A stretch of DNA of 64,000 bases from Rhododendron vialii. Taxonomy: Eukaryota > Streptophyta > Magnoliopsida > Ericales > Ericaceae. Below are positions 1 to 11,926 of this stretch, piece by piece. Within the stretch, counting starts at the first letter, position 1. Every line of letters begins with the position of its first letter. The translations under genes were made by a program, and so were the position numbers. Where the stretch lies: positions 7,675,501-7,739,500 of the forward strand of contig NC_080568.1 in the NCBI RefSeq assembly GCF_030253575.1. Direction: 5' to 3'. The notes below the pieces were generated by a model, which saw only the letters and a list, made by a program, of their open reading frames with translations, searched no databases and was not told the DNA's origin.

Positions 1-280
1 AGGTCTGACATATAACTGAACAATACAAAAGAGAGAGATCCCTCTCAGAGTCAGAGTACTTAATTCCTATTACTACTCTCATGTTTGGACCAACAAAAAA
101 GGGAAGAATAAACACATGAACGAACATTCCCTCGTGTTCCATCATCTATGATTCTATCTAGAAGGTAGTCATATGTTTATCCAAACTGAATGTTTTAGTA
201 TGTTGGAGCCTCTTAGGAAGCAAATTCAACATTAAAAACAGAAACGAATCAAGTAAAAGTTGAGAACAAATGGAACTTAC

Positions 281-3200
281 CGCAAGAGCCTCGGACACAT
301 GTTCCAGATGTTTTGTCAAATTTGACACGGCAGTTGCCATATTACTCTTTGTAACATACATCAGGTCTGAGAATGAAAGACCCTAAAAATTTAACAGTGA
401 AAAAAGTAAACAAATTGCCAATCAAAAAAAAAAAGATAAAAGTGAACAATTTAATCTTTCGAAAAGAATACAAGCTGACGTCAACATGCTCCTCCGTTTT
501 TCTATTTTGACAATCGATTAAACATAATTAAGGAAGCATTAGGGAGAAGAAAAAAAGAAGAAGTAAAAGAGCCATACATGAGAGAACAGCTAAGAATACA
601 AGAATAGAAAGTGAATAGACACTAGGAAACATCATTAGACAGTTGCCCTACCTTCCACCACATGTATCCGTAACCCAGTGCTCCCACGGCAGCAGCCGGC
701 ACTACAAGAGATGTTACGTTACCTGAAGAGAAACAACAAGTGGAGATGTAAAATCAACCAGAGTACATCCGAAATGCACATGTCTAGGGTATGAGAAGAA
801 AGAAATGATGATCATATTGGCAATACCGCCAGAATTTCCATTAAGAACAGTTATCTGTCTTGCTGAGGCCAGCTGTCGAACCTCCGCTGCTAACCGGCGT
901 ACCTTTAAGATAATCAACCAAAGATCGCATATTAAATATCTCAAATAAGGAGAGAGTACATCAAATTACATAAAACATGGCTCATATGCTTGAGCTCTTC
1001 TATCATGCCAATACTGTGAAATCCTAGGAAAATAGCAATTTCCATTTAGTATGTCCCCACGACAGTAAATAAAATAAAATAATCTCTCAGGCCCGAAACA
1101 CGGTACTTTCCCTCTTCTAAAAGTTTATAGCTAACAGAAGAACATGGGTCCACAGATGATACTCCAAAGAAACACAAAATGTGAGTAATCTAGGTATCAA
1201 GCACCCAAGGTAAAGTCATGCCTCAACAAAAGTTCATGGTAAATCGTACCCCCTTTGTTCGATTACCTGAAAAAATGGCCATTTTCCATTAATTACCTTA
1301 TTCTCAAAGAATAGTTGCCAAAATTACTCTTCTCTAACAATTTCAGCCCATTGTACCTTCTAAATTTCCTCTACAACATTAACACAAACTACAATAACTT
1401 GGTGTCCTCTACATCCTTATCAGAAACAAACCATTTATGAAGCGTTTCATAAAAGAACACGAACAAAACTCCCTCTGAAATCCACCAAGAACAACAGAAG
1501 GGGTTATCACAGTTAAGGAGGACTCAAGGCCAATATGGCCAAAGAATTGCCAATTTGTTCATTTGATTAAAAAACTCCCTCTGAAATCCATGCATCGAAA
1601 ATTGCTTACAGTTATGTCAAACAGGGACAAAACTCAAAAGTCATCGTTTGCACATGCCCCTTGGCCCTCCCTACCCATTATCCCATCCCCCCGGCCCACC
1701 TCTGCAGCCACATACCTCAACAACTGAAGCATGTGGTAGAAAACCCATCAGCATGCGAAGAAAACCCGCATACACCCAGCCTCACTAGAGCCGAGCACTA
1801 GGACATGACCATCTGCTTGGTCGAACTCGAAACAATTACCTCATCAATTCTAACATTTCTCAAAAAGACGATTGTAAAGGAGTTATTGCACTCAATAATA
1901 GGTAACCAATTAAATCAATCCAATTGAGTATGATTGCTACGTCTCATGTAGCAGTTTCTTGTGCCCTATAAATATGAGATCAATGCAAAAGGCAAAGGAA
2001 GACCTTTCATTTCTCACACACATGCATATACATGTTAATTGTTTTCACTCTCAAGTCTTAACCAGTGCAGAACTCACAATGGAACAACTTAAATTAACGG
2101 CTCTCCACCAACAAGGCAACAACCTATAACAGTTCAAAAGGTTTACCCTAAAATTTCAATATGATTCGTGGCAATTACCACATATATGCATGATTGGGGC
2201 TTTTATTAGTTCACTGATGCATTTTCATTTTGTTACTCAGACATTTCCGATGTGGGATACTAGTGAGTAGTGATGATGATAACATTTCATGCATGTGTAT
2301 ATCTCACAGAGGATATCGCAAAAGTCTCGTTATTATCTTACCAACGGTTATGGATTTCCTCTACAATACTTCAATTCATTTATCGTTATTTCCCAAAACC
2401 AAGGAATAAGAACACAATTATAAATGGTTTTAGTGCCTAGAGCAGGTAGGGGAAAAGAAGGTAAAGGAAAGGAGGCCTTGCTTAGAAACTTTTTAAATTC
2501 ACTCTTGCGGCGGATCTTGAAATTTAAATCGATAGAAAGAGAAACTAAAGCGGAAAATGTTATCTTCTTTGTTTGGTTGGGTAGCAATATGACAAGCAAT
2601 TGAGTGGTTATTTTTTAGAAAATTGATTATTTCCTCTTATTAAATAGTAATGTCAATTTCAATTGGTTTTCTATTCTCTCAACCGATTTACTATCCAAAG
2701 ATAGCCTCAAAAGGAAGCAAGTAATCCATCCTAAACACAGTCATCCTTGACCATGAGCACTTGGGTGATGAAAGATTGTTATTATATCTGAAAATTTTCC
2801 TTCTCTTTTCTTGGAAGAATTTTAAGCATACTTCCAAATCATTAATCAAGTTACAAAGAAGCATTGTCGATAAGGCAAATGGAAAAGGAGATAGGCAATG
2901 ATGAAAGGAGGAGATGATGAAAATCATGTAGCAGTGATGACATTCAAAATTATTGTGATAGTTGATGTACGTGTGCCTAACCACTGGTTGACGAAACTGG
3001 GAGGGAGGTGGTCATGGCAGCTGAGGGGTGCGGGGAGGAGAGAGCAAAAGTACGGGAAGGAAGGGACATCGGCAAATAACTTTCTACCTCAAGTCATTCG
3101 TAAATAATTTTCCAAACATAGACAAATAGAATAAACCATTAAATGAACTTGCCAACAAATAACTTGCCATTTACAACTATAACTACAATTATCCCAAACC

Positions 3201-5154
3201 ATAAATAAAATGTAACTCAAGCACTAAATCAGCAGTGCATGTTGCAGCAAACAAGAACCAAAAATGTCTCTTACGTTAAACAATCTTAATTCGCAAATTG
3301 TAATTGCCAACTAAGAAGAACTTACCTGAGAAGCGATAGCATCAGAATAGTCCGTGTCACCCTCTGCTGATTGCCCCTTTTTCTCCAGTCCTTTCACCAG
3401 GGACTGCCGAAAACACAATTAAACTGTCACAAAACATCCCCCCTGGCTAACTAACCAGCAAAATCACTAAATTCTAAGAGCATCCGTAGTGGAATAAGTC
3501 AATAAGCAAAAGTCAATAATCAAAACTTGCTTCATCAGATTTTGATTATCCATTTCGAGGTTACTAAAGTTAGCAATGTCAAGTTCCCTATTGGTTATTT
3601 TTTGCCCATAATCAAAATGAGTTGGCAAAAATTCAAATCTAACGGTTAGTTTTTTTCCCTCTCAATCTAATGGTCTGCATTGAATGGCATTCTAGTAAAA
3701 TAAGTGAAAGTGTATAGCATTTGTAAAAATTCATAAAGTGACCAATATTGTTAAATGTACAACCACTTGCCAAAGTAGAGAGTGAGCTTCACTTTCCTAT
3801 GATGGTTGTACTTGATTAAGAAGATGTGGGATCCAATAAATTAGATTATTAGCAAAAGGTTGCTAGTTTTGATTATCCAATAGCCAAAATTTGATGAGTT
3901 GCTAAGAAATTGCTAAGTTTGGTTATTCGAATGTGAGCTCTACTTTTAGCAAATGTTGTTAACCTTAGCAACTTTTTGGTTTTGATTATTCCACTACGAA
4001 TGCTCTAAGTAGCAAACCCATAGCCCATAATAAGTAGCAGTAACAAACTTGCATCCATCTTTTGATGATACCAAGCATGGATCAGATATAGTGTCTTCAA
4101 CAATGGTATCTAATCAATGAGATTCCAGGTTACATAAATCCCATAGACTAATAAGCTAACCAATAAAACAAATCGATATATCTCTAATTAAGACTAGAAG
4201 TCTACAAAGACAACTTAAAAATAGCTCCGGCTGTTAGATGCGTTATGCATATGAGCCCACAAATCGAAGGGCTCTAGATAAAGTTGTGTCCGTATCTGTT
4301 TTAAAGTTGAGCTCCTAATATTGCTCAATCAACCAAATTCTGCACCAAACAACTAAAGCATACAGGATGTCACAACAACAACAATTAACTATAATTGTAA
4401 GAAAAATGATCTCTTCCCATTCTATCGGAAACAGATATGCATTAGGACATAATTATTTACAGATAAAGTTATTGGCAGGACGATTCGAGTTGAAAATAAG
4501 CAATTTCTTCTCTCTCCACATTCTATAATAAATAGATATGAAAAAAGCACATGAACATTTTGCAGTTACAGTTATCGGCAGGACGATTCGAGCTGAAAAT
4601 AAGCAACTTCTTCTCTCTCCACATTTAATAAATAGATACACAAAAGCACATGAACATATTGCAGTTACAGTTATTGACACGACTATTCGAGCTGAAAATA
4701 GGCACTTCGTCCTCTCCCCACATCCTATCAGAAAACTGATACGCAAAAGCGCATGAATACATATCGCATCCGCGGTTATCGACGCGATAGGTTCGAGCTG
4801 AAAATAAGAAACTCACTTCCACATTTTTATTTTCTTTGGTTAGGTTCTCGAGGTTCTCTATCGCTCTTCTAAAACGTTGACAGTAAAAAAAAATACTACT
4901 AATCACCTGGAGGTCGCCCAACACGTCGGATAATTTACCGTTCTTGAACAGGAGAGTACTCGTGTACCCTGCCACAGAGAGATTTTTCAGCCTCGCGTAT
5001 TATCAGATCTAGAGACAGCTGAGCAACAAAATCGTTCACAGTAGTTTTCTCTCTCTGTGTGCGTGTGTGTGTGAGAGAGAGAGGGGAGAGAGAGAGTACC
5101 AGCTCCGACCAAGATGATGATCTTGGAAAACCCTATGCCAGTTTGCATCGCCAT
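281..5154 (-). CDS. DUF1664 family protein, 5' part (partial)
   Basis: Six exons on the minus strand join in one open frame: 5154-5100, 4968-4907, 3403-3326, 902-827, 722-652 and 382-281 (148 codons). All joins use GT-AG, and the last exon ends at a donor, so the gene continues beyond base 1. The N-terminus starts MAMQTGIGFSKIIILVGAG, followed by YTSTLLFKNGKLSDVLGDLQ. Next come a VRRLAAEVRQLASARQITV segment and a hydrophobic stretch ending in GYGYMWWKG (about residues 93-113), a likely membrane segment. The last visible exon, SNMATAVSNLTKHLEHVSEALA, opens the coiled-coil region. This order is that of plant DUF1664 proteins (Arabidopsis At1g04960 type), whose biochemical role is unknown. The start codon is the first ATG of the exon. 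Intron 2 carries a MITE and a four-copy repeat; intron 3 (903-3325) holds nothing I recognise. Confidence 0.93.
903..3325 (-). other. Intron 3 of the DUF1664 gene, no recognised element
   Basis: This 2.4-kb AT-rich intron separates the exon ending in IASQ from the exon starting VRRLA. I see no coding segment, clear terminal inverted repeat or RNA gene in it. The open frames on both strands are short and have no family signature. Confidence 0.6.
3478..4005. mobile_element. PIF/Harbinger-type MITE (copy 1)
   Basis: The element is 528 bp. It has terminal inverted repeats of about 20 bp (GAGCATCCGTAGTGGAATAA at the left; the right end reads the complement with one change) and a 3-bp target duplication TAA (3475-3477 and 4006-4008). 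A longer relative lies at 61212-62007 with a TTA duplication. The TTA/TAA target suggests the PIF/Harbinger superfamily. There is no transposase frame. It sits in intron 2 of the DUF1664 gene. Confidence 0.85.
4468..4830. repeat. Four-copy tandem repeat, unit about 100 bp
   Basis: Units start at 4468, 4571, 4670 and 4775 (spacing 103, 99 and 105 bp). Each carries GTTATyGrC, then a CGAnnnGTTCGAGyTGAAAATA-like block and a cytosine-rich stretch. The copies diverge increasingly toward the right. The array lies in intron 2 of the DUF1664 gene, close to exon 2, and its overlapping open frames are repeat artefacts. Confidence 0.8.
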
Positions 5155-5405
5155 CGCCGGTGAGCACAGTAACCCTACCGAGAGCTTTTCCTGTAATTAT
5201 TTATTTATTTATTTTAAGGAGGAGGAGGAGAGTGGAGAATTGTCAACGGGAAGTTTTGCTTGATCTATATCTGGTTGGAAAACGGCGTCGTTGACGAGTT
5301 TTAATGGGCCGCCACGTACGTCGTCAGTATTAGCTTTTAATTACCGAATATAAACGTGGCGTATTATGGTAACTCAATATGGATGTTTAGCTGGTGCTGG
5401 TGTAC

Positions 5406-5406
<1 letters not shown>

Positions 5407-5475
<69 letters not shown>

Positions 5476-5552
5476 AGGAGAGGGAGGAGAGAGAAACAAA
5501 CCAGAGAACCTTCGATCGAGAGAGTGTATATATAGGATCAAAAAAAGAGAGA

Positions 5553-5614
<62 letters not shown>
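5407..5614. repeat. Duplicated (AC)n(AT)n(AG)n microsatellite block
   Basis: Two compound microsatellites, 5407-5475 and 5554-5614, each run from AT repeats into AG repeats. Each is followed by nearly the same unique sequence containing AGAGAAACAAACCAGAGAAC. The whole unit has therefore been tandemly duplicated. Open frames here on both strands encode only YIYI and RERE repeats and are not genes. Confidence 0.9.
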
Positions 5615-6213
5615 CACGAGAGGGAGGCGAGAGAAACAAACCAGAGAACCTTTGATCTAGGGAGAGAACCTTCGATCTTCGATGACCGCTTGGACGTCTC
5701 AATCTGAAGTTTGATGAACTGTGGAGGGTTTGGGAAAAGATAAGGAGAAGGAAAAAAGAGGAAAAATAGAAAGCGCCGAACGTATTGTTCTTTGGCAGCC
5801 GGTTTTCGATTTTATTAATTAGGCCTCGTTACTGAACTCAAAATAAATACTTATTTTTTAAGAAGGTAATTTTAAATTCAAAAATTATTTGTTTATGCAA
5901 ATAATTTTTCTATCAATATGAATCTTATTTGATAGATTTCATTGAGATGTTTTAAAAAGTGCAACAAAAAAAAATTAAAATTATTTTTTATTTACATTAT
6001 TTTTTAGTTTGAAAATATAAAATTAACTGCTTATTTTTTAAGAAGAATTCTGGAACGGGACTTTAAAATTAAAAAGAAGGGAAAGTAAAGGTTTAAATTT
6101 GATACTTTCTGTAAGGGTTTGAGATTTTCTCAAATTTTAAAAATAGTGAAAGTTGTTTACATATTATTTTTCAACTTTTATTATTTTGAAATGAAAGAAG
6201 TATACCAAACATA

Positions 6214-6483
6214 TTTTCATTCTTATTTTTTGAAAATTCTTAAAATAAAAACAGAAAAGAGAAAATATAAGTGCTACCTAACATAGCCCAAGTATGCCTC
6301 TTTATTTCATTCTTATTTTTTAAAAATTCTTAAAATAAAAACAGAAAAGAGAAAATATAAGTGCTACCTAACATAGCCCAAGTATGCCTCTTTATTTCAT
6401 TCTTATTTTTTGAAAATTCTTAAAATAAAAACAGAAAACAGAAAATATAAGTGCTACCTAATATAGCCCAAGTATGCCTCTTA
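6214..6483. repeat. 90-bp tandem repeat, three copies
   Basis: Three consecutive copies with a 90-bp period differ at only a few positions. Each unit ends in CCCAAGTATGCCTCTT. The high identity points to recent expansion. No coding potential. Confidence 0.9.
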
Positions 6484-7341
6484 ATTATTAATCACGTGCT
6501 AGAAAATGCACCTCCCCAATCAAACAGTAATTTGAGCTTTTACTCTCACATCAAACAATGCCCTTAACCTTCAATAATCTACTCAAAACTTCTACCCCAA
6601 CACATTGATTGGCTAGGAATTCTGATTCTCGTAAAAATTTGACATTAATATTGACTGATGGGATTCTTTTCGATAATACGAGGAGGAGGAGAAGGAGAAC
6701 TTACGAGTGACAGAGGTGGCACTGATTGTAGTGGCAGTGTTAATGCAACCGGACGAGAGAGAGTGTGTGTACAAGCAGGTGTGTGATCATTGACGTATTT
6801 TGTTATTTTTGAGTTAATTAAAAAAATAAGAGTACATTTTTATCTATAAGAAATAATTGTTGCAATTCTTTTTATTCTGCTACACATTTTTTTCCTCACG
6901 TGAAATTACCAATTTATCTTTACTCGTGAATTAACTTTTCGCATGTGAATTGCATTTTTATCATTTCACTTTTTTATGTAAATAGCGTATCTCTATTTAA
7001 AAAGTAAAAGAGTTTATTAAAATGTTAAAAAAAATTACTAAAAACAAAAAACTGATACGCAAATATATAGAATTTTTTTATCTCAAAACTACAAACCAAA
7101 GCACCTTGTTTGGTTGTTTGTTGTGATCCCTATGTTATAGATCTGTTGTTTACCTCTCCATGTGCGTGTTCTGGGGGAGTGTTAGAGCTTATCCCACCTT
7201 GGTTAATTATAATCTCTAAAACTAGTATATGAGCCTGAGCGGCTTCTTCACTCATTGCCAATTAGTTTTGAGATGGTTGTTTTAACACCCTAAATATACT
7301 GTAGAAAGTAAACAGAATAGTAAAAACTAAACCCTCGACAA

Positions 7342-7481
7342 TTTTATTGAGCAATGAAGTTAACTGCTCGAGTAATATTTTGCCGTAAAGGAGCTGAGCC
7401 AAGTTCTTTGTTTTTATTGAGCAATGAAGTTAACTGCTCTAGTAATATTTTGCCGTTAAGGAGTTGAGCCAGGTTCTTTGT
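7342..7481. repeat. 70-bp tandem duplication upstream of the RRM gene
   Basis: Two copies begin at the shared TTTATTGAGCAATGAAG (7342 and 7412) and end near CAGGTTCTTTG. They differ at a handful of sites. They lie 80-220 bp upstream of the RRM start codon, so they may fall in its 5' UTR or promoter. Confidence 0.85.
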
Positions 7482-7564
7482 TTTGTGAAGTAGGTTGTAC
7501 TGATAGTTTGATACACATGTCTCTGACTTGTTCCACAGGAAAGATTTGAAATTGTCACTTTGTC

Positions 7565-8235
7565 ATGAATTTAGCGAAAGCAAAAGCAGATTATGCAGCA
7601 TTTGAAGAGAGGGTGAGGCGGACTGTTTACGTTGACAACCTTTCGCCTCAAGTCAACGAAAGTATTTTGAAGTCAGCATTCAATCAATTTGGGAATGTCC
7701 AGAAAGTTGAGTTTATTCCAAACTATGCAGAAGAAAGTAACATGCCACACTGTGTATCGGTGGAGATGGACTCTCCAGAGCTGGCCAAAGAACTTGTACA
7801 GGCGATGAGTAATCAGCCCTTCATGGTTTTTGGGATGCCGAGGCCTGTTAGGGTATGTGCTGCTGAAATGGAGATGTTTGAGTATCGCCCACAAAAGCCT
7901 GGGACAAAGATCACTTGCCAGTGGTTAGAGGAGTTGACAAGGAGACATGCAGCTGAAGCCTCATTCTTGCTTCAGGTGATTTGAGGTTCCTTCCTTTTCC
8001 ATCCAATGCAGCTGGTTTACGATGCATGCTTCTTCAAAATCCAAGTAGTTGTTTTTCCTTCTTACTTCTATTTTCCCCGCAGTATCAACTGGAAGAGGAA
8101 GAGAAGCTGGCAAAGCAACAGGCAGAGACCCTTGAGGCAAATTATAAGAAGTATGAGCTGATAGAGAAAGTCCTCAAGGATGGCACCGCAAAAAGGTTGG
8201 GTCATCGTTATGGCATCAACGAATTTGATGCTTGA
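7565..8235 (+). CDS. Small RRM-domain RNA-binding protein
   Basis: Two exons, 7565-7975 and 8083-8235, joined by a GT-AG intron in phase 0, give 187 aa. An in-frame TGA lies just upstream of the ATG, and a splice acceptor precedes it, so an untranslated first exon is likely. Residues about 18-98 form one RRM: RNP2 is seen in TVYVDNLSP, RNP1 is weak (around PHCVSVEM). A conserved stretch PFMVFGMPRPVR closes the domain. The C-terminal half is charged and helical (YQLEEEEKLAKQQAETLEAN). From memory this layout resembles the Arabidopsis EDM3/AIPP1 type (At1g05970), a partner of the ASI1-EDM2 complex acting on intronic heterochromatin. The region before the C-terminal helix seems shorter than in that family. 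The RRM call is firm; the EDM3 relation is tentative. Confidence 0.85.
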
Positions 8236-8954
8236 GAGGTATGTTGATACATTTGAATTGGTTCATTTTCTTCAGAACTTGGAAGTAATTTTGTACATTA
8301 TTATAAGCTCATCAGTGCCCCTCCTAATTCCTTCCCTAAAAAATTTTCATCTCTTTCAGCTTCTCTGGTTCCCCATATTTTTGAAAGTCAACTCACTTTT
8401 TTGTATGTTATGTGCCAGTGTAATGGATCCAGCTCTTTTGGAAAAGGATCATCTTGGGTTTTGTTGCTGGGATCATCTGCTGTATCTCTCATGAAACATG
8501 ATCTGTCCTTTTGGCTCTGGGTGTCTTTGGGTATTTGGGTTTCTGACCTTGTAGTGGAGCTGTGAATATAATCATGGTTTTAGTACCCTTGTACTGGATG
8601 TTTTACTGTTCTTTGTAGAAATCTGCCCTGCTTCCTGAAGCTTGCAATCTCTATTATGAAATGAAGCTCTTGCATGTTGCTTGCAAACTTGTGATTACGG
8701 ATTCTTGCGTTTGAATTCGATTGGCTATGATTTCATTGAAGTCAGGTCCGTTTTTACTACCATCTAGCAAAGGCCTTAGCCCAAGTGCTCGGGCATTTCA
8801 AGGGTTACCTCATTGTGCTATTTTTTGGTTTGGATGTTTTACACGAGAACTACAAAGCTATCATAGTTTTCTCTGGTCATGGGAGATAACATTTAGGCTC
8901 AAACACGCCTTAAAGTTTTGGAAAGACATTCGTACTAAGAAAATCTTGATACAG
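8236..8954 (+). other. 3' flank of the RRM gene
   Basis: This stretch probably holds the 3' UTR of the RRM gene; a possible splice donor follows the stop codon directly (GAGAG|GTATG). I see no coding sequence up to the MnmG exon at 8955. Confidence 0.5.
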
Positions 8955-9046
8955 CCTTGCAATCCAGCAGTTGGTGGACCTGCAAAGTCACAGCTGGTTC
9001 ATGAGGTGGATGCATTAGGTGGTGAAGTTCGACAGGTTGCCAATAG
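8955..9046 (+). pseudogene. Isolated MnmG/GidA exon fragment
   Basis: The 92 bp translate to [20 protein letters not shown] followed by [11 protein letters not shown]. This is the conserved NAD/FAD-domain segment of MnmG (GidA), the organellar tRNA-U34 carboxymethylaminomethylation enzyme. Flanking acceptor (TACAG) and donor (AG|GTACTT) sites are intact, so this is one genomic exon carried with bits of intron. No other MnmG exon is visible on either side. It is a stray fragment in a 130-codon open frame starting at 8721 whose other part is not MnmG-like. Confidence 0.85.
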
Positions 9047-9427
9047 GTACTTACTCTTTCGCCTTAGATGCGTTTCGTGTTTCTTGGGCATGAGTACAAC
9101 TGTTCCTTCTTAACAGGGTGTTTCTTTTACTGCAACATTCACTCAGTAATATCAACATCTTCACGCATTTACATGTTAAACATGCATGGTAGTGTTTTGA
9201 TTTGATTACTAGAAATATATCTTCTTATTGGATTGTGGTAACGTTTCTACGATTATATTGTTTTAATTTTGATACAATTCACGAGATTTGCTATTTTACT
9301 CGTTCGCTGTCAAAATCAATCCCCCTGCATCCTAGTACATAAATGTACCTCTCTATTTACAGACATACATAAGGATGAGCCAGTGGTAAATTATAGATAT
9401 TTTAATGAGGCAGTATATTCTCTTGGC

Positions 9428-10361
9428 TTCATACTTTAGAATTGGATACCCTTTTATCAAGATCCACTGAGTGTTTCAGTTGCAATTCTTCATCAATTCA
9501 ATATTCTGCCGGAGATGTATCAAGTTGGCTACACAAAATTGTTTTTCCGCACCGGCCAGGTAAGATGAGTACTCAATCTCTTTATTCAATTAAGACAAGA
9601 AAATATTAAAGTAAACCTCAACTACAAAAGTGTGACAACCCTCGTCAGCTGACCTGCTAACCCTTAACGTAACCACGTGGCTCAAAAAGTTAACCTCGAG
9701 TTATATAGTAGCTTGACGAGTTCCCCTCAATTTTCCTTGCCCACCATGTGGACTTGGGGCCTCACAAAACCTATCCCATCCCCGATGTGATGCATCACTC
9801 TAAATAGCAAACCGTTCAGTACCTGAGGGAAGTGTCAAGAAGTTGCAGCCCTCCCATAATGATACAAGTCAAACTTCAGAATGCTGGTTGAATGTCAGAG
9901 CGGCCAACTTATAACGGAAGCCTGTATTAAAGTTTTATAAAAAAGATATATCAAGTCTCCAAATGACAATCTGTACAGATAGGTGTGCTGGAGGATACAA
10001 GAAACCGTATGCTACATGGCATCTTGCGCGTTCAAAGCAGTTAGAGGGGACACCAAGCTCGCTGTTACCTTAAGGAACTGAGGAGAGGGATTTCCACCCT
10101 TCAATCACGTAAGCCAGCATTGGTTCATATTTTGTGCATTTTCCAACTACCTTCTATGAGGAAACGAAAACAAATCTTTCCCAATGGGCCTTTCCTAAAT
10201 GTATATTGCTGCAGTTGTCCGGGGTGAAAAAACAAGGAAGGCATTTGCAGTCCTACTACAGAGGTACAGATCTGCAGTGGTCCTACAAAAGCAATTTAAA
10301 GGAAGGATTGAGAGGAAAAGATTCATAGATGTTTGTCGTGCTTCAGTTCTAATACAATTAG
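9428..10361 (+). pseudogene. Class VIII myosin gene fragment (three exons)
   Basis: Exon pieces about 9428-9559, 9979-10108 and 10215-10361 retain splice sites. They read DPLSVSVAILHQFNILPEMY then QVGYTKLFFRTGQ, then GVLEDTRNRMLHGILRVQSS, then VRGEKTRKAFAVLLQRYRSA with a further IQ motif. This is the end of the motor domain, the converter and the IQ neck of a plant class VIII myosin. An in-frame TAG interrupts the second piece (near 10052) and another the start of the first. No upstream motor exons and no tail exons are found. Introns are retained, so it is a partial genomic copy, not a processed one. Confidence 0.88.
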
Positions 10362-11926
10362 GTAAGCTTGTCCGTATATTTGTAGGCCCAACAGCTTGGT
10401 GTTACTGCTTAGTCAACTCATGATATGTGCCTTCACAAAAATGCTGGAAATAGGCTTTATTTGGGCAAAGTGTGGTCATTTTCGGGCTTGGATTCAACCC
10501 TGTCACAAACTATCAACCAGTTTTTTGTGTGATAAACGAATTGGAACCTAGTTTGGCATATATCATGAGTTGAAACTTAGTCAACTCATGATATACGCCC
10601 GCAACCAAACCGCACAACCCTCTCGCGGTCCTCTGTTAGTTTTGCTCATTTTCGAGAACACTAGGTTCTTTACAACATACTTTATTTCATATTTCAGCTT
10701 TTGGGAATCCGTGGATTCTCAAAATCTATTACTAACAAGAATTTGACAATACAACAGTTTTTAAAGGCTAAAATCTCAAAACCTGCCCCTAGAATTTGTT
10801 CATAAACAACCACAAAGAAAGGTATTCATCACGTAATTTTTATTTGGTGCAATAACGGATGTAAATTGTTTTGACTCTTATTCCCAAATATCACAATTTC
10901 AAAGTTGGGAAACTATAATATTTGCATTAAGAATATAAATATGCCTTGTTCGTCTTCTTATAGCTTTTCTTGTTCGTCTCCTAGGTACCGCAAAGCAAAA
11001 ATGGAAGCAAAAAAAATGGCAACAGCTTGTGATCCTCTCTTTCTATTCCAAAAACATTTCAATGTGGAATGAAGAAAGAGCATGATTAGCAGCTTCTTAA
11101 GAGAAATTATGTCTGGAATATTCTTAACTTAACAGGAAGTTTAGCCAAGTTTTTTGAACTATATAGTACTAAAATTTGATATCCAGACTGCAAATACAAA
11201 ACCACAGAGTGGTAGAAACGCATATTTATTTAGCAATGTTGTGATGACCATCTGATTTGACTCTTGTGTATTTACCATTTGATCCGGTGTATCAAAAAGG
11301 CTCAAAGCAGATGGTAGACATCACGTTGGTATTTATTTTGTGAATTAAACTTAAAAGGAGGTTGGCTTAGTGGTTCTATTGGAAAGAAGAAAAAAATATC
11401 TCTTTTTTGGAACCCATGGAAAGGAAAAGAAAAGAAAGGAAAAGAGAAGAGAAGGAGAATGAGAGGGAAAATTTACTATTCACTGGACTGGAAATTCTTA
11501 TTTTCTTCACTCTTTCTCTTCCAACCATAAAAATGGAAGGGAATTTTTTTTTAATTTTCCTTTCTTTTCCTTTCCATGGGTTCCAAACAAAGCTTAGTAT
11601 TCTACAATTACATACCTAGTATACACAAAGGAGAAACACTGGCTAACCTATCTCAATAAAATTTGTTTTTCGGCAGCTCCAGAAAAAACCAGCTGTTTAC
11701 AAGGCTAATGAATGGATTATGATAGTCTGCTTCTTTCCACCATACAATATACACTCCGCAAACATTAACAATCATCCCAGTCGGATCATTCCTATTAGTA
11801 CATACTTGCCAATCATCATTCTTGTATTTGATTGTCAAACTTGTCAGTCCATCTCAACCGGCTGAAACCCACAACTAGGCTTGCTGTGACTTGACAACAA
11901 AGAAGAAAGCAAGCACTGGGTAACGA
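10362..11926. other. Intergenic stretch between the myosin fragment and the zinc-knuckle gene
   Basis: A short block (CTTAGTCAACTCATGATAT) occurs twice, near 10410 and 10576. A palindromic MITE lies at 11407-11587. Otherwise I see no gene. The right end contains the 3' UTR of the minus-strand zinc-knuckle gene. Confidence 0.55.
11407..11587. mobile_element. Palindromic MITE, TIR GGAACCCATGGAAAGG
   Basis: The ends are inverted repeats: TTTGGAACCCATGGAAAGGA at the left and its complement at the right (TCCTTTCCATGGGTTCCAAA). The interior is purine-rich on the left and pyrimidine-rich on the right. No transposase. A target duplication is not clear. Confidence 0.7.

Larger units (their letters stand above)
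5155..7564. other. Divergent intergenic region between the DUF1664 and RRM genes
   Basis: The start codons of the two flanking genes face away from each other, so this 2.4 kb should hold both promoters. It contains two near-duplicate microsatellite blocks, a 90-bp triplicate and a 70-bp duplicate (listed separately). The rest is AT-rich sequence with runs of A or T. On the minus strand a possible splice donor (CACTC|GTAAG near 6700) could mark an untranslated exon, but I cannot support it further. Confidence 0.6.

Noticed and set aside
5113-5158. Plus-strand reading MMILENPMPVCIAIAG followed by a GT, resembling a first exon
   Set aside because: The complementary strand encodes the N-terminus of the DUF1664 protein with correct splicing to the next exon; the plus-strand reading is a mirror artefact.
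5366-5707. Open frames of 64-113 codons on both strands
   Set aside because: They encode only YI and RE repeats from AT and AG microsatellites.
6214-6483. Three regular 90-bp repeats, considered as a repeat-spacer array
   Set aside because: The units are contiguous with no variable spacers, and this is a plant nuclear genome; it is a plain tandem repeat.
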